A program made the position numbers and the translations under genes. Shown here piece by piece: positions 8,731 through 16,340 of a stretch of 62,946 nt of DNA. The notes below the pieces were generated by a model that was not told the DNA's origin, searched no databases, and saw only the letters and a list, made by a program, of their open reading frames with translations. This DNA comes from Hyphomicrobiales bacterium (lineage in GTDB: Bacteria; Pseudomonadota; Alphaproteobacteria; Rhizobiales; Rhizobiaceae). The stretch lies in NCBI GenBank assembly GCA_900471605.1, contig UCEY01000052.1, positions 1-62,946 of the forward strand. Reading direction: 5' to 3'. Within the stretch, counting starts at the first letter, position 1. Each line of letters starts with the position of its first letter.

Positions 8731-8862
8731 TGTCTGCCGAGTTACCTCTTTTTCAACCAAATGGCTCTACCGTGCCTGATAGGCGCTCTGTGGAATCGGC
8801 CGTTCCGGGAGCTTATATACTGAAGGCACTCATGCAAGCCGGGATTTAAGGAACGGATCGCC

Positions 8863-9234
8863 ATGCCCAAACGGGTCATGATCGTCGAGGACAACGAGCT
8901 GAACATGAAGCTCTTCCGCGACCTGATCGAAGCATCGGGATACGATACCATCCAGACCCGCAACGGTATGGAAGCGCTTGATCTTGCACGCAAACATCGC
9001 CCCGACCTGATTTTGATGGATATCCAGCTGCCCGAGGTTTCGGGTCTGGAAGTCACCAAATGGCTGAAGGAAGACGATGAATTGCATGTCATTCCGGTGA
9101 TCGCGGTGACCGCCTTTGCCATGAAGGGCGACGAGGAGCGCATCCGCCAGGGTGGTTGCGAAGCCTATGTCTCGAAACCCATCTCGGTGCCGAAATTCAT
9201 CGAGACGATAAAGACATATCTCGGCGACGCATGA
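8863..9234 (+). CDS. divK: polar differentiation response regulator DivK
   Basis: Single-domain response regulator of 123 aa. The acidic pocket is Glu9/Asp10, the phospho-acceptor is Asp53 (LILMDIQLPE), the switch Thr is Thr83 and the conserved Lys is Lys105 (VSKPI). In Caulobacter and rhizobia, DivK is phosphorylated by PleC/DivJ-type kinases and controls the CckA-ChpT-CtrA pathway and asymmetric division. The gene directly downstream is pleD, the standard alphaproteobacterial pairing, with a 16-bp gap implying one transcript. The start is preceded by AAGGA. Confidence 0.95.
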   Translation: MPKRVMIVEDNELNMKLFRDLIEASGYDTIQTRNGMEALDLARKHRPDLILMDIQLPEVSGLEVTKWLKEDDELHVIPVIAVTAFAMKGDEERIRQGGCEAYVSKPISVPKFIETIKTYLGDA

Positions 9235-9250
9235 GAACGGGACGGACTTC

Positions 9251-10621
9251 ATGACGGCGCGCATACTGGTAGTCGACGATATTCCGGCAAACGTGAAGCT
9301 GCTTGAAGCCAGGCTTCTCGCCGAATATTTCGACGTCCTGACGGCCGACGACGGCTACAAGGCGCTTTCGATCTGCGACAGCACCCATGTCGACCTGATC
9401 CTGCTCGATATCATGATGCCCGGAATCGACGGTTTCGAAGTCTGCGAGCGGCTGAAGGCCAATCCGCGCACCGCCCATATCCCTGTCGTCATGGTCACCG
9501 CGCTCGACCAGCCGTCCGATCGCGTCCGCGGATTGAAGGCCGGCGCCGACGATTTCCTGACCAAGCCGGTCAACGACCTGCAGCTGATTTCGCGCGTGAA
9601 AAGCCTGGTGCGGCTGAAGACGCTGAGCGACGAGCTGCGCATTCGCGCCGATACCGCCAACAATATCGCGCTGGAAGACATGCTGAAAGGCGCCGACGGC
9701 CGCGACGAGATGGCCCAGGTTCTGCTCGTGGATGGCCGCGCAAGCTCGCAGGAGCGTATCATCAAGGCGCTGAAGCCGGTCGCCGGCGTCATCGCCATGT
9801 CCGATCCGCAGGCGGCCCTTTTCGAAGCGGCGGAGAACCCGGTCGATCTGGTGATCGTCAACGCCAATTTCGACGACTACGATCCGCTGAGGCTGTGCTC
9901 GCAGCTTCGTTCGCTGGAGCGCACCCGCTTCCTGCCGCTGCTACTGGTCACCGAAATGGGCGCCGACGATCTGATCGTCCGGGCGCTCGACCTCGGTGTC
10001 AACGACTATATCGTCCGGCCGATCGACCCGAACGAACTGGTGGCCCGCGTGCTGACCCAGATCAAGCGCAAGCGCTACAACGACCGACTGCGCATGAGTG
10101 TGCGCCAGACGATCGAGCTTGCCGTTACCGACGGCCTGACCGGCCTCAACAACCGGCGTTATCTCGACAATCACCTCAAGGTGCTGTTCAACCGCGCTGC
10201 CGCACGCTCGCGGCCGCTGTCCGTCTGCATCACCGATATCGACCGCTTCAAATCGGTCAACGATACCTACGGTCATGATGCCGGCGACGAGGTGCTGAAG
10301 GAGTTCGCGGCCCGCGTCCGCTCGACTGTGAGGGGAGCCGATCTCGCCTGCCGTTACGGCGGCGAGGAATTCGTGGTCGTCATGCCCGATACCGACGCGA
10401 TGTCGGCCGCCGCGATTGCCGAGAGGCTTCGCAGCATCATCGAGAACCAGCCGTTCCATTTGAAGACGGCGGGCATCATGCTCAACATCACCGCATCGCT
10501 CGGGATCGCCTGCAACACCCATGGCGCCGAAACCCCGGAGCAATTGATAAAGCAGGCCGACCGCGCCCTTTATGAAGCGAAGAACGGCGGACGCAATCGC
10601 GTGGTTGCAGCCGCCGCGTAG
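9251..10621 (+). CDS. pleD: diguanylate cyclase response regulator PleD
   Basis: 456 aa with the PleD architecture: a receiver domain (phospho-acceptor Asp53), a second degenerate receiver-like domain at about residues 155-270, and a C-terminal GGDEF domain. The active-site motif is GGEEF at 370-374. Five residues before it lies RGAD (Arg361, Asp364), the RxxD inhibitory site for c-di-GMP feedback. It synthesises c-di-GMP upon phosphorylation and drives the motile-to-sessile polar transition in Caulobacter. It is co-transcribed with divK. Confidence 0.96.
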   Translation: MTARILVVDDIPANVKLLEARLLAEYFDVLTADDGYKALSICDSTHVDLILLDIMMPGIDGFEVCERLKANPRTAHIPVVMVTALDQPSDRVRGLKAGADDFLTKPVNDLQLISRVKSLVRLKTLSDELRIRADTANNIALEDMLKGADGRDEMAQVLLVDGRASSQERIIKALKPVAGVIAMSDPQAALFEAAENPVDLVIVNANFDDYDPLRLCSQLRSLERTRFLPLLLVTEMGADDLIVRALDLGVNDYIVRPIDPNELVARVLTQIKRKRYNDRLRMSVRQTIELAVTDGLTGLNNRRYLDNHLKVLFNRAAARSRPLSVCITDIDRFKSVNDTYGHDAGDEVLKEFAARVRSTVRGADLACRYGGEEFVVVMPDTDAMSAAAIAERLRSIIENQPFHLKTAGIMLNITASLGIACNTHGAETPEQLIKQADRALYEAKNGGRNRVVAAAA

Positions 10622-11107
10622 AGAATCAGAAAATTCTAAATTGCGCGAATTGGCGGCCTGCAATGCAGGGGTGCTGTGGAAAAACCTCTGGAGCACCGGG
10701 TTTGTCTGAGGCGGAACCCAATTTTTTGTAGGTGCGAATTAATTGAAGAATTTCATGAACAGGGATCGGTTAATCCTGTTGCTGCGGCGCATCCAAGAAA
10801 TTTCGAATGTATCCGCGGCGGGCATCAGGCTAGCCAATCGAGAATAGCTGTCGAATTGGCTTTCATGTTTTTGCATGGCTGGCAAGATAAACAATGTTCG
10901 TCAAAGAGGTTGTTGAATTGGGAACAAATTTCCAAGGGTTTGATTGCTTGTAATCCTATAAGGCATCCGGAATGACCTTGGGATTATGTGGAAGAATTTA
11001 AGCAGAATGCGAATAGCGGACGCGAATTTTAACCAACAACAGTGACTGACCCGGTATCAGATTAAGAATCTGTTGATTTTCTTTTCGTTTTGAGCAATTT
11101 TGACCGC
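10622..11107. other. AT-richer intergenic region downstream of pleD
   Basis: About 490 bp clearly lower in GC than the flanking genes. A GTG-started frame of 99 codons at 10676-10975 has no good ribosome-binding site, resembles no family I know and has poor codon use, so I do not call it. Near the right end, CAGATT-AAG-AATCTG at 11058-11072 forms a short hairpin followed by a T-rich run, a weak terminator for anything from the left. A candidate sigma-70 promoter for the small RNA follows (TTGATT at 11073-11078, 17-bp spacer, AATTTT at 11096-11101). Confidence 0.4.
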
Positions 11108-11290
11108 AACACAGACAGTGTACCCGAAAGGGACGCCGATACCCCATGATGCTCAGGTCCGCCGCATCTCCTGGGTCGTGGGGTCGGTCGACTGGCAGGC
11201 ATACCAAAGCGGTTCCTCGTGCCGTGATTGCAGGCTGGTCGACCCCCAATTAAAAGCGCCGTTCCAGGCCTCTGGAGCGGCGCTTTTCCG
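11108..11290 (+). ncRNA. candidate structured small RNA between pleD and rpmG
   Basis: A promoter-like pair, a GC-rich structured body without a coding frame, and a strong intrinsic terminator delimit a transcript of about 180 nt. In the body, GTCGACTGGC (around 11187-11196) can pair with GCTGGTCGAC (around 11234-11243) in a ten-base helix with two G-U pairs. GGGG before the first arm and CCCC after the second can extend it. That gives a long stem with an internal loop ending in the terminator hairpin. Trans-acting sRNAs and 6S-like RNAs of rhizobia have this general form. I could not assign a family. The start at 11108 is inferred from the -10 position. Confidence 0.5.
11252..11290 (+). terminator. 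intrinsic terminator of the candidate sRNA
   Basis: AAAAGCGCCG and CGGCGCTTTT form a ten-base stem. The inner TCCAG/CTGGA arms add a second helix closed by a short loop. The T run at the 3' side and the A run at the 5' side make it usable from either strand, so it may also serve rpmG, which reads towards it from 11397. Confidence 0.8.
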
Positions 11291-11396
11291 TTTCTACGCA
11301 GCCTGATCCACTCTGGATCACATGCCGGAGAGAAACCAAAAGAAAAGGCGCCTAGCCGATCGGCTGGCGCCCTTCGACAAACCGTAGGATCAAGTC

Positions 11397-11564
11397 TTAC
11401 TTGATCTTGGTTTCCTTGAACTCGACATGCTTCTTGGCGACCGGATCGTACTTGGTCTTGGTCATCTTGTCGGTCATCGTGCGGCTGTTCTTCGTGGTGA
11501 CGTAGAAGAAACCGGTGTCAGCCGTCGACAGCAGCTTGATCTTGATGGTCGTAGCTTTCGCCAT
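11397..11564 (-). CDS. rpmG: 50S ribosomal protein L33
   Basis: A 55-aa protein starting MAKATTIKIKLLSTADTGFF and ending in a lysine-rich stretch, the exact size and sequence type of bacterial L33. It belongs to the form without the CxxC zinc pairs, as is usual in Alphaproteobacteria. It binds 23S rRNA near the E site. The ATG at 11564 follows AGAGGCAGAAC on the minus strand. It is 91 bp downstream of the MFS gene and may have its own promoter in that gap. Confidence 0.95.
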   Translation of the reverse strand: MAKATTIKIKLLSTADTGFFYVTTKNSRTMTDKMTKTKYDPVAKKHVEFKETKIK

Positions 11565-11655
11565 GGTGTTCTGCCTCTAAGAAAAAATGAAGCCGCGGAC
11601 GCGGGTAGGGTCCACGGCAAAATCTGGCGCGAAATTACAAATCGCGCCCGAAAAG

Positions 11656-12840
11656 TCAACTCCGTTTTGATCGGAAAAGCATCCGGCAGAGGGAAACCAG
11701 CACATAGAACCCGAAGAATCCCGCCAATGCCCAGGCAAAACCGTCATTGCCGGCAATATCGATGGCCGCGCCGATGCCCTGCGGACCGGCCACGGTGCCG
11801 ACCGCGTAACAGAAGATGAAGGCTGCATTGGCGGCGGCAAGGTCGGGGCCGCTGAGTCTCGCCCCGAGATGCGCCAGGCCGACCGTATAGAGGCCGGAGA
11901 CGCAGCCGCCCCAGAAGAACAGGATCACCGCCATCAGGATCCAGTTCTGGATCAGGAAGGGCAGTGCCAGCGATCCGAGCACGCCGAGCACCGCCATGGT
12001 GGTCAGCAGCGGCCGGCGGTCCTTCAGCTTGTCGGAATAGAGGCCGAGCGGGATCTGGAAGGCCATGTTGCCTATCCCCATCACCGTCAGCAGCACGGCG
12101 GCCTGCGATTCCGTCAGTTGCTCGCGCAGCGCATAGATCGGGAACAGCGACAGTCCGCCCGCCGACACGGCGCCGAACGCGAAGACCGCGGCGGTGGCGG
12201 TCGGCACCAGGAATATATAGTGGAAGAAATGGCGCTCCGGCTTGGTGTCCAGCACGGGGCTCTCATGGCGGGCGACGAAGATCGGGATAATCGCCAGCAT
12301 GATGATCGCGGCACCCACCAGGAACGGCAGGACGCCGTCGCTGCCGAGCGCGGAGAAGAGCAGGGGACCGGTCGCGAAGCCGATGGCGAGCACCGTGGCA
12401 TAGATGCCGAGGACCAGCCCGCGACGCCGTGGCGGGGCCGCCTCGTTGATCCAGAACTCCGACAGGATGAAAAGTGTCGTCGTCGCGCCGTGGAAGGTGA
12501 AGCGCAGCGGGAACCACATCCAGAAGGCATCCGCGTAATAAAAGCCGATGGCGCTGATGGCCGCGACGACCACCGCGAACATCATGGTCCGCGCCACGCC
12601 GTAGTCATGGGCGATCTTGGTGGTGATCGGGGCCGCGACCATCGAGGCGACGCCGGCCATGGCGGCGTTGAGACCGATCAGGGTGGACGAGATTCCGCGC
12701 TTTTCAAGAATGATGCTGAGGAGCGGCAGGCCGAGACCGATGGCAATGCCCACGGCACTGATGGCGGATATGGCGGCGATCAGCGACGGCCAGTGGATCT
12801 TCTCGACATGGCCGTTGGCGTCTGTCGTCGGCTGAGGCAT
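11656..12840 (-). CDS. MFS transporter
   Basis: 394-aa membrane protein with about 12 hydrophobic spans and a MFS-like loop after span 2 (TKIAHDYGVARTMMF). A second such loop, GLYSDKLKDRRPLL, lies between spans 8 and 9. It resembles the YcaD/YfkF-type carriers of unknown substrate. It begins 10 bp after the Nudix stop and is the last gene of the topA-rnr-DUF983-nudix-MFS run, so it is probably co-transcribed with the Nudix gene. Nothing indicates the substrate. Confidence 0.85.
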   Translation of the reverse strand: MPQPTTDANGHVEKIHWPSLIAAISAISAVGIAIGLGLPLLSIILEKRGISSTLIGLNAAMAGVASMVAAPITTKIAHDYGVARTMMFAVVVAAISAIGFYYADAFWMWFPLRFTFHGATTTLFILSEFWINEAAPPRRRGLVLGIYATVLAIGFATGPLLFSALGSDGVLPFLVGAAIIMLAIIPIFVARHESPVLDTKPERHFFHYIFLVPTATAAVFAFGAVSAGGLSLFPIYALREQLTESQAAVLLTVMGIGNMAFQIPLGLYSDKLKDRRPLLTTMAVLGVLGSLALPFLIQNWILMAVILFFWGGCVSGLYTVGLAHLGARLSGPDLAAANAAFIFCYAVGTVAGPQGIGAAIDIAGNDGFAWALAGFFGFYVLVSLCRMLFRSKRS

Positions 12841-12850
12841 TCAATGTTCC

Positions 12851-13534
12851 TTACAGTCGGCTGCGGACGAATCGTCCATGACGCATGAAGTAGAAGGAAA
12901 CCGGGCTTCCAAACGGTAAAGACGGATCGGATGCCATCAGGTTTTTCACGTCCTCCATAACCGCCTGGGTGATGCGCGGGAGTTTCAGACCCGAAAGCTC
13001 GGCAATGTCAAGCCAGCGCACGTCCTGAAGTTCGTCCGAGTCGCCAAGACGCGCCATGTCGAAGAGAGTTTCGTCGGTAAACGCGAGAAAGAAACGCGTG
13101 TCGTAGCGCCGGACATTGCCGGGCGGCGTGATGGCGCGGGCGACATAGCGCAGGCGGGAGAGATCGGCGTCGCCGCCGCCAAGCCCGGTCTCCTCGTGGA
13201 GTTCCCTGAGGGCCGCGAGCGCCAGTGCCCGGGCCCGGGCCGAGGTCATGCGGGCCGTGGTGCCGGCGGTGAGTTTTTCGAGAACCAGCCGGTCGAGGTC
13301 GGCGCTGAAGGGAAGGGCGTGGTCGCGGGCATCGCGCCTGCCGCCGGGAAACACGTAGACGTCGGGCATGAAGACATGACCGCTACCGCGCCGGCCCATA
13401 AGCACCCGCGAGCTGCCGCCAGAACGGTCGATCAGGATCAGCGAAGCCGCATCCTTGGGCGTCACGCCGGCGACGCGCGCATGCTTCGGCGTATCCATTG
13501 CAAACGGAGCATGTTCCTCGGCGGAGGATGTCAT
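12851..13534 (-). CDS. Nudix hydrolase
   Basis: 227 aa from the ATG at 13534, which overlaps the stop codon of the DUF983 gene (ATGA). The N-terminal part carries FMPDVYVFPGG and a later segment ALAALRELHEETGLG matches the Nudix helix core (RExxEExG), so the Mg-binding glutamates are present. The Nudix box follows a long insertion, as in the mammalian NUDT7/NUDT8/NUDT19-like coenzyme A or acyl-CoA pyrophosphatases. The substrate is therefore plausibly a nucleoside-diphosphate derivative, not further defined. Confidence 0.85.
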   Translation of the reverse strand: MTSSAEEHAPFAMDTPKHARVAGVTPKDAASLILIDRSGGSSRVLMGRRGSGHVFMPDVYVFPGGRRDARDHALPFSADLDRLVLEKLTAGTTARMTSARARALALAALRELHEETGLGGGDADLSRLRYVARAITPPGNVRRYDTRFFLAFTDETLFDMARLGDSDELQDVRWLDIAELSGLKLPRITQAVMEDVKNLMASDPSLPFGSPVSFYFMRHGRFVRSRL

Positions 13535-13983
13535 GCGATCGGTCCGCCCCGGCCGGGATCGACCGCCTCGTCCTCGGTGCCGCCGAAGCCATGCATCTTC
13601 AGGGCCCACTGGAACCCGATGACGCCGCCCTTGATCGGCTGGATGCTCAAGATCGCCGCGAGGATCGCCAGTGGCACCCAGATCGCCAGATGCACCCAGG
13701 GAGAAACCCGCAGCGTCATGTCGGTCAGCATGTAGCCGGTCATCAGCACATGGCCGACGACGACGATGACAAGATAGGCCGGCAGGTCGTCGGCGCGGTG
13801 GTGGGAGATTTCCTCGCCGCAGACGGCGCAGGTATCGACCGGTTTCAGGAAGGCCCGGAACAGGCGGCCGGTGCCGCAGGCAGGACAGGTGGAGAGCAAG
13901 CCCCGCTTGATGGATCGCCCCAGCGGCCTTTCGGCCTCCTGAGCTCCACCATATCGGACGGTCCGTTCGACCTGTTTCTGCAT
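13531..13983 (-). CDS. DUF983 family zinc-ribbon membrane protein
   Basis: 150 aa. The N-terminal region has CPACGTGRLF and CAVCGEEISHHRADD, two CxxC pairs giving a zinc ribbon. Two hydrophobic segments follow (YLVIVVVGHVLMTGYML and HLAIWVPLAILAAILSI). This is the DUF983 architecture. The gene lies 2 bp downstream of rnr and overlaps the Nudix gene by four bases, a conserved alphaproteobacterial arrangement. Function is unknown. Confidence 0.88.
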   Translation of the reverse strand: MQKQVERTVRYGGAQEAERPLGRSIKRGLLSTCPACGTGRLFRAFLKPVDTCAVCGEEISHHRADDLPAYLVIVVVGHVLMTGYMLTDMTLRVSPWVHLAIWVPLAILAAILSIQPIKGGVIGFQWALKMHGFGGTEDEAVDPGRGGPIA

Positions 13984-13985
13984 TC

Positions 13986-16340
13986 CTATCTCCTTCGTCC
14001 GCCCCGCGGAGGCCGCGTGCCGGGTTGTGCCCGGCCGCGCCGCCCCGATTTGTGGAAGGAGCGGGTCGCGGTCGGCAGTTTCTTGCCCTCGCTCAGCATT
14101 TCGAACTGCAGCGCACCGGCAAGCGGGATCGCCTGCTTCAGCCGCACATCGACCGTATCGCCGAGCTGGTAGCCGAGACCGGTCTTCTCTCCCGACAGCG
14201 CCTGGTGCGCCTCGTCGTAGATGAAGTAGTCGATGCCGAGCGTGGATATAGGTATGAATCCGTCAGCGCCATAGGTCGGAAGCGAGACAAATAGTCCCGC
14301 CTTGGTGACGCCGGAGATGCGGCCGACGAATTCCTCGCCGATGCGCTCCGAAAGATGATGCGCGATCAGCCGGTTGATCGTGTCGCGCTCGGCAGCCATC
14401 GCGCGGCGCTCGAAGGTCGAGATTTCTGCGGCGATATCGTCGAGCTGGGCTTCCTCGTCGGGCTTGATGCCGCCTTCGCCGAGGCCGAGCGATCCGACCA
14501 GCGCGCGGTGCACGATCAGGTCCGCATAACGGCGGATCGGCGAGGTGAAATGCGCGTATTTCATCAGGTTGAGGCCGAAATGGCCGATGTTCTCGGGGCT
14601 GTAGATCGCCTGGCTCTGCGAGCGCAGCACCATCTCGTTGACCATCACCTGGTGCGGCGTGTCTTCGGCCTTGGCGAGGATGCCGTTGAAGGAATTGGCG
14701 CGCATCTGGCCGCCCTTGGCCATCGGGATGCCCAAAGTCGCGAGGAACTCGCGCAGCGTCTCCTGCTTGGCGAGCGACGGGGCGTCGTGGACGCGGTAGA
14801 TCAGCATCTGCCGCTTCTTCTCCAGCGTCTCGGCGGCGGCGACGTTCGCCTGGATCATCATCTCCTCGATGAGCTTGTGCGCATCGAGCCGCTCCGGCAC
14901 GAACACCCGGTCGACGGTGCCGTCGGGCTTCAGCAGGATCTTGCGCTCAGGCATGTCGAGCTCGAGCGGCTGGCGGCGGTCACGGCCGCGTTTCATCACG
15001 CCATAGGCGTGCCACAGCGGCTTGAGGATCGGATCGAGCAGCGGCCCGGTCTTGTCGTCCGGCTTGCCGTCGATCGCCGCCTGGGCTTGGTTGTAGGAGA
15101 GCTTGGCGGCGCTCTTCATCATGATCCGGTGGAAGGTATGGCCCGCCTTGCGGCCTTCCTTCGAAAACACCATGCGCACGGCAAGCGCCGGCCGGTCTTC
15201 GCCTTCGCGCAGCGAGCAGAGATCGTTGGAGATGCGCTCCGGCAGCATCGGCACGACGCGGTCGGGAAAATAGACCGAATTGCCACGCTTCAGCGCCTCG
15301 CGGTCGAGCGCCGAACCGCTGCGGATGTACCAGGAAACGTCGGCGATCGCGACGGTGACGATGACCCCATCCGGATTGTCGGGCGAGGGATCGAGCTCCG
15401 CATAGACCGCGTCGTCATGATCCTTGGCATCGGCCGGGTCGATGGTGATCAGCGGCAGCGAGCGCCAGTCTTCGCGATGGGCCATCGAGGCCGGCTTCGC
15501 CGCCTCGGCCTCGTCCAGCACCTGTTTCGGGAAGATATGCGGAATGCCGTGCGAATAGATGGCGATCATCGAGATCGCCTTTTCCGAACCGACCGATCCG
15601 ACGACCGACAGAACCCGGGCGCGCGGCAGGCCGAAGCGGCCGGAGCGGACGACTTCCGTTTCGACCAGGTCGCCGTCCTTCGCATCGGCGATATCGGCGG
15701 GCTCGATCACCATTTCCTCACCGCGCCGGTCGATCGGCAGCAGGCGCAACTCGCCGTCGGCAAGTTTCTGGACGACGCCGAGCGAGGCGCCGCGGCGCTT
15801 GTCGATGATCTTGATGACGCGGGCGGTATAGGCTGGGCCGCTGCGGTCCTTGTTCGGGAAGATTTTTGCCAGCACCCGGTCGTTGAGCCCGGCGGCGGGC
15901 GCCTTGCCCTTGCCGCGATTGTCCGACGACTGGCGGATCAGCACGGCAGGCGCCGCGCCCAGTTCCTCCGGCCATTCGGCCGGCCGGCCGATCAATTCGC
16001 CGTCCTTGTCGCGGGTGGTGATGTCGAGCACCGTGACCGGCGGCAAAGCGTCAGGCCGGGTGAGCGACTTGCGGCTTTTCTTGAGCAGGCCTTCCTCTTC
16101 AAGCGTCCGCAGCAGGTCCTTCAGTTCGACACGGGTGTCGCCCTTGAGGCCGAACGCCTTGGCGATCTCGCGCTTCGAACCCTTGTCGGGATTGTCGGCA
16201 ATGAATTCGAGCAGAACGTCGCGCGGCGGCACGGCACCATGGATGATCACCGGCTTCCCCGTGGGGGAAGCGGCGTTGCCTCGGATGGCTTTGTCGGGGC
16301 GTTTTCCCTGATGTCTCGATCTGTCGCGCGGTTCTCTCAC
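13986..16340 (-). CDS. rnr: ribonuclease R
   Basis: 3'-5' processive exoribonuclease that degrades structured RNA, 784 aa from the GTG at 16340. That start overlaps the topA stop (GTGA), which I prefer to the longer upstream frame because that frame runs inside topA. A winged-helix domain is followed by cold-shock domains. The RNB catalytic domain has the aspartate cluster DPADAKDHDDAVYAEL near residue 305. The S1 domain (GRISGVTKAGLFVSLP) and a basic Arg/Gly-rich tail close the protein. It is translationally coupled to topA and only 2 bp from the DUF983 gene. Confidence 0.95.
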   Translation of the reverse strand: MREPRDRSRHQGKRPDKAIRGNAASPTGKPVIIHGAVPPRDVLLEFIADNPDKGSKREIAKAFGLKGDTRVELKDLLRTLEEEGLLKKSRKSLTRPDALPPVTVLDITTRDKDGELIGRPAEWPEELGAAPAVLIRQSSDNRGKGKAPAAGLNDRVLAKIFPNKDRSGPAYTARVIKIIDKRRGASLGVVQKLADGELRLLPIDRRGEEMVIEPADIADAKDGDLVETEVVRSGRFGLPRARVLSVVGSVGSEKAISMIAIYSHGIPHIFPKQVLDEAEAAKPASMAHREDWRSLPLITIDPADAKDHDDAVYAELDPSPDNPDGVIVTVAIADVSWYIRSGSALDREALKRGNSVYFPDRVVPMLPERISNDLCSLREGEDRPALAVRMVFSKEGRKAGHTFHRIMMKSAAKLSYNQAQAAIDGKPDDKTGPLLDPILKPLWHAYGVMKRGRDRRQPLELDMPERKILLKPDGTVDRVFVPERLDAHKLIEEMMIQANVAAAETLEKKRQMLIYRVHDAPSLAKQETLREFLATLGIPMAKGGQMRANSFNGILAKAEDTPHQVMVNEMVLRSQSQAIYSPENIGHFGLNLMKYAHFTSPIRRYADLIVHRALVGSLGLGEGGIKPDEEAQLDDIAAEISTFERRAMAAERDTINRLIAHHLSERIGEEFVGRISGVTKAGLFVSLPTYGADGFIPISTLGIDYFIYDEAHQALSGEKTGLGYQLGDTVDVRLKQAIPLAGALQFEMLSEGKKLPTATRSFHKSGRRGRAQPGTRPPRGGRRR

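Noticed and set aside
10676..10975. 99-codon GTG-started frame downstream of pleD
   Set aside because: No ribosome-binding site, atypical composition, no recognisable family; the region reads better as non-coding.
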